Source: Odontesthes bonariensis (lineage: Eukaryota; Chordata; Actinopteri; Atheriniformes; Atherinopsidae). From it: a DNA stretch of 64,000 bases. Location: positions 12,488,017 to 12,552,016 of the forward strand of contig NC_134509.1 in assembly GCF_027942865.1 (NCBI RefSeq). The letters run 5' to 3'. The notes beneath the pieces are model-generated. The model saw only the letters and a list, made by a program, of their open reading frames with translations, had not been told where the DNA came from and ran no database searches. Each line of letters begins with the position of its first letter. Positions within the stretch are counted from its first letter, which is position 1. Positions 1-12,135 of this stretch are shown here, in pieces. Position numbers and translations under genes: made by a program.

Positions 1-1185
1 TGAGATGTGTGAAACCAAGTAGTTAGTTGCTCTGAGCTTTAGTGCTCAGCAGGATGAATCAGGTACCTTTATATGTCTGTGCCCAGAGGCACAGGTTTAT
101 AATCTAGCCATGATGTAGTTGTTCAACAAGTATAATTCTCAAAGAGCCTTCAATCAAGAGAAGGGGGGCAAAGGGAGTCTTGCAATTCAGCCACCTGCTT
201 CATACTGTTATAAGTATAAAACTAATAAATGCCTTCTAATAAAAGAATGAAGATGAAGCAAAGAAATGTCTCAGAGCTATTTTTGATAATAATAATTTAA
301 TTTGATTGTGACTTAGCTCAATCAAAGTGCTTTTTGCATTAGCTTACATTGTGCTTGCATGCCCTTTCCCATTAAAAATACAGCTTTTTTATTTTTATTT
401 TCTTCGAATGATCATAAACTTGACATATAGAAAAACAGAGGTTTGGTGATATTCAAGATTGAAAATGTTTTTTTAAAAACCATTTTACAGACTTAAGGCT
501 ACCATTCTGGATTGCACTAAAGATGTAAATGTGTTCTCCTGCTCTAGATTATATACCAGTTTTATAGGTTTTACCCTCTCATACTGTTATTTCTACTACT
601 GCAATCTATCCTACACTGGTAAACGTGTAGGATATGGTGTCAGCAGCATATCATTTGTCTGTTTGATAATTATGATTGTTGACACTAAGTTAAAGAACAC
701 TCTTGATTGTTGTATAAAGCCCTGTTGTACTAAGCCTTGTAATTCTTTAGGCTAATCAAACATGTTTTGATAGAAAATAGGCTAAAATAGAAATGAAAAC
801 ATTTCTTATTGCTGTATTTGCATGTGGGTTTTCTGGTCACATGTATCACAGCCTGTGGCAGTTTTCTGTATCAGAGATATAAAAATAGCTGTGTATATAC
901 AACAAGGAGTATTTGTATTTGTCTTCCACACTACCGCACTGACTACCTTACATTTATTACCGACATCAATTTGTCATTATAATGCAAACTTCTAATTGGA
1001 TTTTTTTATGTATGCTTCTGACACAGAGGGTTATGTATCCAAGTTTCCTGCCTGTGAACCACACATTAATATGGAAAGCATTTTACCTGCAGGAAAAAAA
1101 AAATTTGAATCTGTTTGAATCAACAAGAAATATTTTTACATCGCAAATATTACAATATTAAAAGCTATGATTTCTATAAGATATG
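1..1185. other. AT-rich gene-free stretch
   Basis: No exon with a recognisable protein domain, splice-site framing or repeat family was seen on either strand. The open frames here are short and of low complexity. Confidence 0.5.
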
Positions 1186-2296
1186 CAGTGCCTTACAAAA
1201 GTATTCACCCCCTTGGCTTTTTACCTATTTTGTTACATTCCAACCTGTAATTTAAATGTTTTTAAATCTTATTTTATGTGATGCATCTGCACAAAATAGT
1301 CTTTATTTGGTGAAACGAAATGAGAAAAATATATATAAAAGAAAAGAATAAAAAAAATGTAAAAACTGAAAATTGGCATGTGCATATGTATCCGCCCCCT
1401 TTGCTATGAAGCCCCTAAAAAGTTGGTGCAACCAATTACCTTCAAAAGTTGCATAATTAGTGAAATGAAGTCCACCTGTGTGCAATCTAAGTGTCACATG
1501 ATCTGTCAGTATAAACACACCTTTTCTGAACAAAGTTGTTGAGAAGTACAAGTTAGGGTTGGGTTAAAAACAAAATATCCAAATCTTTGATGATCCCTCA
1601 GAGCACCATCAAATCCATCACCTTCAAATGGAAAATACATTGTACCACAACAAACCTGCCAAGAGAGCACCACCCACCAAAACTCACAGACCGGGCAAGG
1701 AGGGCGTTTTGAGTTTGCCAAAAGGCACATGGGCGACTCCCCAAATGTATGGAGAAAGGTGCTCTGGTAAGATGACTTTTCGGCCACCGAGGAAAACTCT
1801 GACTGGCGCAAACCCAACACATCACCCCAAGAACATCATCCCAACAGTGAAAGATGATGGTGGCAGCATCATGCTGTGGGGATGTTTTTTCAGCAGCAGG
1901 GACTGGAAAACTCCTCCGAGTCGAGGGAAAGATGGATGGTGCTAAATACAGGGATATTCTTGAGTCAGTCTGCCTGTGATTTGAGACTGGGACGGAGGTT
2001 CTCCTTCCAGCAAGACAATGACCCAAATCATACTGCTGAAGCAACACTCGAGTGGTTTAGGGGGAAACATTTAAATGTGTTAGAATGACCTATCAAAGTC
2101 CGGACCTCAGTTATGCACGATGAAGTTTTCTGTTATTATGTCCTATTTGTTGTTTGCTTCAAAATAAAAAAAAATTAATTAATCAAAAACAATTATACAT
2201 CTTCAAAGTTGTAGGCATGTTCTGTAAATGAAATGGTGCAAACTCTCAAACAATCCAGTTTAATTCCAGGTTGTGAGGCAGCAAAACATGAAGTAC
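1186..2296 (+). mobile_element. Degenerate Tc1-like DNA transposon, internally deleted
   Basis: The left end at 1186 begins CAGTGCCTTACAAAAGTATT, the inverted-repeat start typical of a fish Tc1-like family. Transposase pieces then follow on the plus strand. They include a helix-turn-helix part near 1530-1700, a GGSIMLWGCF-type segment near 1860-1890 and the FQQDNDPNHTAEAT segment (second catalytic Asp region) near 2007-2050. The frame is broken several times. Compared with the family, two blocks are missing: one around 1711, between the DNA-binding and catalytic parts, and one around 2113, where the sequence jumps from the region after the second Asp to the 3' UTR. The 3' UTR motif ends near 2296 and no right inverted repeat follows. 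The copy is therefore dead and truncated. Family assignment is from memory of the fish consensus. Confidence 0.85.
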
Positions 2297-3950
2297 TGCA
2301 ATCCTCATGGGGACAAAAGCCTTTCCTGATGAGACAAAATGTCATTTCTGAGGTCTTAAATATTGGGAGACAGCTGAGACTGGATGACTGGCTCATTATC
2401 TGGATGACTGACTAAAATGGTCCAATAACTAAAACAGTTTGAGAGTTAAAGGCTGTCCAATGTCACTCTGGGTCCTCTTCAATGTTTGCTGCCTGATGAC
2501 TGGGGTAAGACGTGAAGCTGGGCTATATAATAGTTAGGGTTATATGGTGTTATAATTGGGAATCAGTGCAATGTCCTGATAAGGTTGGCTGCACATGCAA
2601 GAGAGCGGGAGATGCCCATGTAGGAGCTTAAGCACCACTTCCTGGTCAAAGATAAGAAGTACAGCAGACAGAAGTATGTACAGACTGCCCTTTGAAAAAA
2701 ATATAATACAATATGAATTGAAATATAATCTGTCTTTCTTAGTTGATTAGATATATTTAGGTTGTGTTTTTTGGGGGTTTTTTTTCGATTCAGTATTCAA
2801 ACTGACATAAATACTAAAGACATAAAGACATAAATTATCCCACACTGCTAAAGGTATAAGAAAACACAATGATTTACAGGTAAAGGTAGTCACGTGTACA
2901 AATTGAAAATAACCCTTTTTGTTGTGGTGTCCTATTTCAGGATGCCAAAAGAAGGACCCATCAAATTACATTAAAAATAATGTTTCTGATGTAGTCCATA
3001 GTCTCCAATTCGTATTGTGAAAAATGTAAAAAGCCGGAATTAAATATCCGAAATGAAGTGAAGAGCCTTTTTGTCTTGTGCTGTTTGCGTTGAATTAATT
3101 TAGTCCTCTCAACTTTTGATCATTCGGAGTGAGTACTCAGAACATTAAGGTGTCAAATGGGCCATATTTCAACACCCCCCTGCAGCTGTCAAATTATCCA
3201 TGCCAAATGTTAACATTTCCCCTTCTATTTTTTCTCACTAATTTTTCTCAGTAAACTAGTAGAACTCAGATATTCTGTTTGCTGTTCGAGCTGGCGAGAT
3301 TGCATTTAAGCTTATCAATGTGATATGCAGATATGCAGTAACTAATGCTGTAATTGGCTGGCAATGGGCTGATATTACATGTGATTGTTGACCCTGACAT
3401 TATTACTTTTAAATGTCTTAAATGATCATGCAACACAAAACACTGTCTCACAAGCTGTCCGACCTGTGCTGAATTCAGTCATTTTAATACAACACAGTGA
3501 CACAGTCATTTAAAGAAAACACAGGACAGAAGAATGAGGAGCCGTGCAGCAGATGGCATGGTGTCCACAGAGCCCAGATCTAAAAAACATGGAGTCAGTC
3601 TAGTATTATGCAAATAATACTAAGTCTTCTGGACACTAAATACACTGGAACAATCCACCTGCTAGGCAAAACCTTCAGGATACAAAACCATTTTCACTTC
3701 GCCCAAGTTTTTTGTCTATGGTGATCCCAAGTGAGTCAAATGTAAAACCAGTCACTCGTCTTCCTAAACATAGTATTGGTTCCTTTCTTAAAATGGAAGA
3801 TCATATTATGAAAAAGAACACTAGTCACGATTACCTCATAAAATACATGGAGAATCTTCTTGTTGATACAACAAAGGATCTAAGATTCCTCAACAAGAAA
3901 ATCCTTGACAGATCTTTCCTGATAACCACCTCACCGTTCTGTTTAATTTT
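2297..3950. other. AT-rich gene-free stretch
   Basis: No coding exon, RNA gene or recognisable repeat was found. The longest frames are about 60 codons and show no family features. Confidence 0.45.
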
Positions 3951-4014
3951 CCGTCTGGCTTGTATGTATAGATATCTATCTATATAGATATATGCATACA
4001 TACAAGCCAGACGG
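3951..4014. repeat. Near-perfect inverted repeat (hairpin)
   Basis: A 19-base arm at 3951-3969 is repeated exactly as its reverse complement at 3996-4014. The 26-base space between holds a second, 8-bp stem (3972-3979 with 3984-3991) closing on a 4-base loop. Bases 4015-4026 partly echo the centre of the hairpin. It could be a foldback mobile-element remnant, a template-switch scar or a small hairpin transcript. Nothing in the sequence decides between them. Confidence 0.85.
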
Positions 4015-7000
4015 AGATAGATATCTATAAGTGTATATATATGTGTAAGTGTGTGTTAGACCGAACAATCTTCTTCCTTCTCTCCAGGGTTTGGGTCTTT
4101 AATTTATCAATAGTCACTATTAAATAAAATATGTTCCTGGTTTTATAGGCCAGGCCATTATCAAGTAAACCAACTAGGGCAGTACAGTAAAAAGATTTTC
4201 TAATTTGACCGGACACCTGGCTACAATTATCGTCAGTGTTCTACACAGTCAGACTAATCAGAGATTAGAGATCATCAAAAAAAAACTCAGCCCCTTAATT
4301 GATACATAAGGTAAATGCCAAACAAAATAGCCAACTGTTGTGCAAATTTGAAGCTGGTTATGATTAAGCCTACACTTGATGATACTACTCTCCGCTAAGT
4401 AAAGAATAAGTGACAGTGTTTCAGTGGTGACTTTAACCGAAGTGTAAATGAAAGCTTCAGGTGTGTGTTTCCATCCAGCTGTGGTGTCATTGTTTTACAG
4501 CAGCCAACAACTTCAGGCTGTATAATCCTTTTCATAAAAAAAAAAATAAAAGAAAGTGAAAAAAAGTGAAAACCTAAACCTGTTACATCAATCTCTTACC
4601 CCTCTACGCCCTCTACATGCTGCACTCATGCAGTCATGACAGGGGAAGACTGACACACAAAAGATTAAAAATTCTCTCCCTCGGTAGATTTTGATAGGAT
4701 GAATATGATGCCAGGCCGTTTTCTCTTTCTCACGTCAAAAACCCTGGCAAATTTAGACCGAACACCTTTATCCATCCCCCCTTATTCATATGTATGGGAC
4801 GTGACTGACAAACTAATTGTTGGCTAATTACAGTGTGGTGAACCTTCATTGTCTTTAGATTGAGACATGCTGTGCTTTGGCTTGCTGCACTAATGCGAAC
4901 CTCTTCCATGTAGATATTATTAGCCACTGTTTGCTTAGCAACCACAGCACATGTCTGACATTTTTGTACAATGAAAACATTTTGCCTGGAGTTTAGTTTA
5001 TTTTGGCTGTGAGAATGTGCAGGAAAAAGGATAAAACATGGAAGACTGAGAGAATATCATTGGTCATTACTATGCACAATCCTTGTGATTAGATATGTTG
5101 AACCTGTTCAAAACAAGTGTTATAACTTATATTGAGATCAAACTATGAATTCTATGGTCTTTGGTTTAGGTTACCATCTCAGTTATTTGGTTATTTGTGT
5201 AGCGTCTCTCCTTTTGCCTTACCTTTTTCCACCCACCAGAGGTCTCCAGTGTCTGTTTCCCTTGCCATCAGTTTGCCACTATGCACACCTGCTCACTGCT
5301 CCTGAATTGGCACACCTGCATCCACTTGCCTGATTACCTCAGTTTCTGCTCTTCTGTTGTTGCAAAACCCTCTGCTCAAATGCTTTGTTTTTTTTGTAAT
5401 GTGGTTTTAAGCATTTAAGTCCCTGTTGGACCAGATATAGTTTTTTTCCCCCCCTTTTATTCTATGGGGTATACCTGTGCTCCCTTATCGGGGAGCGTGG
5501 TTAATTTTTGCTGAATCTGCATTTTTTGTGTCTTATATTTCATGTCCTAAACAATAGAGGAGACGGCATTTTAAGGCAAATGTCATCACAACACAGGACC
5601 CACTATTAATTCTTAGAATACTCTCAAAAGGAAAATCTGACCTTAAGATCGTTTAATTTCAACAGCTCATTTTTCAAAAACTTGTCACTCTTCAACAGAT
5701 CAATGAGCTATCACTATCTCAACTAAAATGGGGGAAAAAACTCAGTTTAAACTGTGAACAGCAGATGGCACCAGTAATATGTAGGGACTAAAACGATCTG
5801 GAACAGTTACCACAAGCAGTACTTCTTTTTTTGGGCATTCGAGCAAGATCTGATATCAAAAACGCCTGAAACGGGTCTGTGAGGGCACTGTGCAACATAA
5901 TGCTGCAAGAATATTTGAATGTGAAATGGAAAATGTTGTGAATACTTGAATTTCTATGAGTTGACAGCCATATCAATCAGCTGTAAGTGCTGAGCAGATA
6001 CTTTTACAAATCAGTGCACTCACTGTACTCAGGGACCACCCGCTGTGCAAAATGACAGCCCGTCTGGCATTCTCAGAGCATGAGAAATTCTTGCTACATC
6101 AGTAGGTCAAATGGGCTTTGGTTGTCTGTTAACACTCAGAGTAACACAATGGAATAACATACAAGCCTGTGGGAGCTCGGCCAATATCAATATATCACCT
6201 CAAGTGCCAATTATACTCATTAAAGGGATAAAATGTGATGAAACTGCAGGCTAACAGCGTCAAAGTCATTATCGCATTCACCACACAACAATGCAAGTCC
6301 ACTGAGTGTGCCGTTTATTGCCCATCAGTCCAGCTATTAAAATGAACAATCTGAAGCAAGCAGCCAGATACAATAAATCTGGAAAGTATGTTTATGCAAG
6401 GAATTTCCAACAGGTTCTAAATATTAACAAGAGCTCAGACATATTAGCTGTCAGTTGCTGAAAAATTGTAATCTCATACCTCCCTTTACTCACATTTGAA
6501 TTTTCTGCCATCTTTAATGGTCACTGACATAGGAAGAGTTAAACGGGATGGTGTTTGGCCTCGGTGCCTGAATTAAAATGCGCAAAGTGGAAGCAAGGAT
6601 GGTCAAACTGAAAAGTCTGTTCACTTGACAGTTTATACTGAACAGATGCATTACAGAATATAGATGGAAGCCAACTTTTCTGCAGGACCCTGAATATGAC
6701 GGAAAAGTGCAAATAGAATAGCTTTGAGCGAGACTTTGAGTGTGCATTTACAACTCATCTCAGTAAGAAGAATAAAGCATGTTAGGAATTCTTTTATTAT
6801 GAAAATCAAGATACCACGAGGGAAGGGGCTTTTTTGTTTCTGACAGCTCTGTACTGTAAATAGCTGTATAGTCATCGTCATTAAGAATTTCTGAATGGAA
6901 AGTAGTCTGTGGACTGAATGCACATTAATGTCCGAACATACAAAAATACACGTGTCTTCGAGAACAAATCAGTGTAACACACTGTGACAATGATTATCCA

Positions 7001-10000
7001 CATCTCTGCATTCTTAGCTTGAGCCACGGATGTTGCCATAGTAACACGAGCATGTCTTATCAAGTACAGCCCTTGTGATTTTTCACTGCAACTTATTTAG
7101 GCTGTTCACTGTAGGTATGACAACAGGCCATTAGGAGTTGTTGCATTCATTTCCATGTTAATTGAGTGAACAGCCATTGTGCGTTAGCTTAACCTTTGAT
7201 CTTGCCTCGTCAAATTGTTGTCAGCTTATATTGAATTAGGCTAGTAATAGAGGCTTTTTATGTAAATGATGTGAAATGCTTTAAAACTATAAATAGACAT
7301 AATTCAGCTGAGAGCCGATATGATGGTCTCTGTGATATCAAAACATTGTTGCTATGATGCATGATATTCAGAGGTGCTGAGGCTGAATGTTAATCTTATT
7401 GAACATAATCACTGTATGGCTCAGCATGGATAAAGTCTCGGCAGTTTTGTTCCTTAAACAGCCAAAATGTCATTTTAAAACATCAAAGGTTGCGACTTGA
7501 TAGACTTTTCATTGAATTCTGTGTAAATAACAGTGAAATTGATGATTTGAGCGCAGTATCACCATCTCGGAGACACACAGTACTTTAATCTCTGCAGCAT
7601 TTTGCTTGCATAGTCCAACCACAAAGGGCAGATTTTATTTGAACTTGGAAGTCACTTTGTAGCTCCAACTCGTCACACACTTGCGCTTCTTTCCTCATTG
7701 GAAATAATGAGGCTGTTTGATGTGAGACTACTATGGGCCATAATGAGAGGAGTAGACTGTTCAGGACACATGAAAGCTCTTCAGTCCATTTGGACCATGA
7801 GCGGCCATTATGACATGGGACCGAGACACCACGGAGGTGTTCTGACTTTATGAAGGGGTCCAGGATTTAACGACCGAGGAGACAGTTAAATCCGTCACCC
7901 TTTTAACATCTCGTGGAGGGAGGGAAAAATTATTTTGGAGGTGTTAAACACAGGTAGACCTGTGCCAGTCAAGGGCGTACTGAATGGGCGACATGAACAG
8001 AAACAAGGTCACATTAAAAACGACTGTGTGTGCCACAGCTACTGTAAGAGATCATAAATGTAGAGAATCCGCTACATAAATTGAAGCTCGTGATTGTGCT
8101 CAGCTCTACAACTGTTTAAGTGATTGTTCAACTTCAATCATACTTCTGTATTCGTTGGCAATGATAATTTCTTTGAGGGTTATTCTTTGTTTTGTAAAAA
8201 AAAGAAAAAGAACACAGTTTTCATGACCTGCAAAGTGATGAGTGCATAAATTACCTTTCTCTCATCCAGGAAGCCAGGAAGCAGCACATCTACCTCTCAT
8301 CATATCAATCTCTTACTCTTTTACAAGACGCCACTGTCAGTAATGCCAGAAGAGACACAAACACAGAGAGAGAATGAGTGGGAGGAAGGAGAAGCTGATG
8401 GTGACGGAAGGATCAGCATCTCTTCATTTTTCTGCAGGACGATAGAGGAAGAGCCCCAGCTGTGATGGGGTTAATATTTCTCCAGCCTAGGTTCTGGGAG
8501 ACTTTCTGATGTGTCAACTCAGTAGTAAGCCCCGGTGTCAAGAATATAGTTAATGGTTAGACACATCATCCTGCCACTTCCCAACAAAGGAAGGCCTGCC
8601 TCAGCCATGGAGTGCTGTGGAGGACCACGGATTCTGTCACTATCTGTCTCTCCAAAGATGGCAGTTCCTGACCAGTTAATGGTTAACAGACATGTGGTCG
8701 CATCAGTCTTGAGGAGTGACAACGAGTACAAACGCGCAAATACACAGACAGTGGGAGCCCAGTGCTGATGCTGTAAACATATCTTGTTAACAGGAAGCAG
8801 ACCCTGTGCCGCAATAGCATTGAGTGACAGGATCATAGATGACTAACAACAGAAGTGCTCACACCTTTTTTCCCCTTCCACTGTTTCTAACTGAGTATTT
8901 GTGCTGTTAATTCTTCAAAGGATGAATTATGATTATTCTCTCTATCAGCACCTTTCAGGAAACACGACTTAAGAAAAGTACTCATAGGAAAAGAAAATTG
9001 AAACTAAATAGGCAAATCAGAAGATTGGCGAACAAAACCTGGATCCTAATGCATTATAAATCTAAATCCCTCCAAAACTGCTTGATTTCCAGTCTTACTG
9101 AGCCATACATTCCCCAAAGCAACGAATAGAGAAAACTACTAAATCACATTGTTAATTCACAAGGACAACACAAGACAAAGGGATTTGGGGACCTACAGCG
9201 AGAGAAAGTGTTTTGATTTTTAAATGTGTTCTGCTGATCTGACTCATCCATATGAAAGCCTGCATTTAAAGCACTAAGAACCACAGGAGAAGGACTAAAC
9301 ACGCCTCTTTAGGTTTCCAACACCCGACAGGTTTGAGATCAGGGACAGCTCCAATCTGATATATGGCCAGCTCTTCAAGGGTTGGGAAACATACTTAATC
9401 GTATACACTCTTGTGTGACCCCAGCATGGCTTCTATACACTCAGACAGGGAGGACCGTCACTTTCTGTGTGTGCCCCCCCCCCCCCCACTGGTGAAAGTG
9501 ACAGTCAATCACCGGCTAAAAGCCACCTTGTTGGGGAGGTGGTGAGCTGGCCATTATGCACTGCTGGGTGGAAATCAGTGAAGAAGGAGGAGGGGAGCGG
9601 ACTGTGAGATGCAACAGCTCTGCTTTGCTGCTAACCAGAGGGAAGTACAGAGACCTGTATAGGGAGATAAGTACAGGAAATATTATCATGAATCTATTCT
9701 ACTGATCTAATATGGCAGTCAAATTTAACATGTAAATCATCTGATAATATGTGTGACTCTTGCGAGCAGGAGGGTGGCCAGTATCATTTAAAGTCCTGTT
9801 ACGTTAAAGACAACATTTTTAAACCTTCTTAACATGTCCATAAGATGTTTTTTTTTGTGTGTTCCAAGACATATTCTGAGCAAAGCATCAGCCATCAGCG
9901 CTATGGTTGGATATTTTCTGCTTTTTTTGTTGTTTTTCAGTTTGTCTTAGCTCCTCATTTTATGGTGGATGGTGATGTGTGCAGGGCATATTCATGAATC

Positions 10001-10257
10001 ACCATTCACTGATTAAAAAAATAGGTGTCGAGACATAGCCAAGCTATTTTAAGGCCTTTTACTTTTCATGACAAAAACTTCCAAATGTAACCTTTTGAAG
10101 AACATGTTTTTTTTGTTTTTTTTTACTGGATTAACAACTGCCGGAATAGGACTTTAAAGTTTTAAAGTAAAATCTAAAGCATAGCAATGCAACAGTAATT
10201 GATACTCTTTAAAACATTTACATTTTATTTACTTTGACCTAATCTCATGATTTGTTG
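4015..10257. other. Long gene-free intergenic stretch
   Basis: No protein-coding exon or RNA gene was recognised. There are poly-A/T and poly-C runs (for example C-run 9474-9489). Segments near 7140-7250 and 7620-7830 are less AT-biased, with TAAT and CTTTGAT-type motifs, and could be regulatory. That is only an impression without alignment. The T-rich and CTG/CAC-rich stretch near 5170-5520 resembles fish repeat DNA, but I could not name a family. Confidence 0.4.
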
Positions 10258-10350
10258 CAAGGCAAGTTTATTTGTACAGCACAATTCAACAATAAGGTGA
10301 TTCAAAGTGCTTTACAGAGACATTAAAACAGTAGAAATAAAAAGCACGAT
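10258..10350 (-). mobile_element. LINE 3' end (L2-like), minus orientation
   Basis: On the minus strand this reads through a segment with GCACTTTGAATCACCTTATT and ends in TGTACAAATAAACTTGCC. This is the same 3' UTR layout as the plus-strand LINE end at about 46.1-46.2 kb. Only the 3' tail is present, as expected for 5'-truncated retrotransposition. Confidence 0.65.
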
Positions 10351-12040
10351 TTAAATTTTAAAGAAAAATGAAAGAAATAAGAACAATAGATAAAATCAGA
10401 GTTAAAATATGATTAAGTTTTGAAACTCAAGCTTCAGATTTGGAGCTTTATTCAAATGCAGCTGAAATAAAACAGCAGAAATAAAACACACTATACCCAA
10501 CTCATGGAAAGTGCAAGTGTTGAGACAAAGAGAAAATATATGACTGTTTATTACATGAATGTAGACATGCTTTACAGCTGTCGAGACTGATCAAGGGTGA
10601 ATAGGTTGAATGTAAGCAGCGAGGTGAGCTTTGTCTAAAAAAAACATCAAACTTTCAAAATGAAAATATAGTTGAATAGCTTATAACACAACTAGTGTTT
10701 GATTCCCTCTGCCATCCATGTATCTATACAGAATGAGACTCTCTGTTTTCAGTTATTCTTTACTTTTGGCCCCAATTCCCAGCTATCAGAATTCAGCTGC
10801 TATTAAAACAACAGTTGTCGCCGAAGAAGCAAGCTGTTGAAGTGGCTACATTTTGCATACATTTCATGGAGCTCCAAAGAGCCGCGGTTGATTTTGCTGG
10901 TTAATTTAGATGCAGAATACACACAGTAGCTGGGGTTGAGACTTGTGTGCACATGCAAATCGTCTCGCTGCTTGACGTGATGGGAAGGTGCACTGTATGA
11001 GCGTGTTCAGCCCACTCATTTTTATACTACTGGTCTTTATGTCCCTACCTAGCTTCCTCTCCGAGACTCTGATTTCACGTTGGGCAATGACAGACATGTA
11101 TGCACTCACAGACACACACACACACGCACACGCACACACACACATACGCAAACCCCAATACATTTCACATAGGCTCTCAATAGGCCTCGCTTGCTCACTC
11201 CCTTTAGAGCACACATGCGCACAGTTGTCTCAGACTTCGACACGTTTCTTTTGCTTCTCTATAGGTGAGCCATCATTATCTAGAAAGAGTGCCAGTGTTT
11301 GGCCACAGTGTGCCTTCTTCCCAGTGTTGAACTGAGCAGCCGAGACACAGGCTGCTGTTGGTGACACGGCTGTCAGGGACATGCCTCATTACAGCTGTTG
11401 CAAATGTCAAAGCACTAAAGTAATCACTCACAGCTCTACAGGATGCATGGTCATATACAGTAGTAATGTATTCTATGGTAAGAGGGGTTAATAGTTACAA
11501 GCATATAAAATTACAATGATAGAGATAAGTGGATTCCATATGTTTTCTGTTTGAGATACTTCGCCAAATGGCTGCATTCTAATGTGACAGCAAATTTCCA
11601 GATATTTACAACATGTAATAGCAAGGTAGACATTTTCATGCAAGGACAAACTTCCGTCAAAGTTATTAGTGTCAATCCAGAATGCTTTCAACTATTTATG
11701 TATATATATGCACCTTAAGTTGATGCATAAATGTCTGAGCATTCATGAAGGGCAGTTCATATTCCCTTGAAAGCAAAGGCAGGTTTTTGTCTGTGTGTTT
11801 GCACTCTTTACCACTAACAGACAGTATTTCACGACTGACTTCTGTCATCATAGATGGTGGAAGTCACCAGCTGATCAGGTTAATGGTTAACATTTCATCC
11901 CGTTGTCACTACAAGTCACCAACTCAACTGGAACTCAGTCACAGTAGCATTGTTATTCTTATTGTTAATCAGGTCTGAGTTGTTCTACAAATGTGAAAGA
12001 AAAATGCATAGGTGTACTTTTTACACTGATCAAACTCTAT
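10351..12040. other. Gene-free stretch with a CA-rich microsatellite
   Basis: An imperfect CA/CG dinucleotide repeat lies at about 11113-11145. Frames that run through it are repeat-driven and were not called as genes. Nothing else was recognised. Confidence 0.45.
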
Positions 12041-12135
12041 GTTTATGTTTATGTTTATGCATTTAGCAGACGCTTTTATCCAAAGTGACTAACAATTGAA
12101 AAAACATATAACATTACAGTTAATATCAAAGCTAA
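12041..12135 (-). mobile_element. L2-type LINE/SINE tail fragment
   Basis: A tandem TGTTTA-type tail at 12041-12060 is followed by the conserved fish motif TTAGCAGACGCTTTTATCC and the bases after it. This is the reverse complement of the widely shared L2-type 3' end. Only the tail is recognisable, so the parent could be a LINE or a SINE that borrowed the tail. Confidence 0.7.

Noticed and set aside
5145..5520. Possible LTR fragment
   Set aside because: Composition resembles fish repeat DNA, but I found no paired LTRs, primer-binding site or polyprotein frame.
11100..11145. Possible CRISPR-like or tandem array
   Set aside because: It is a plain CA-type microsatellite. The window is eukaryotic and no repeat-spacer pattern exists anywhere.
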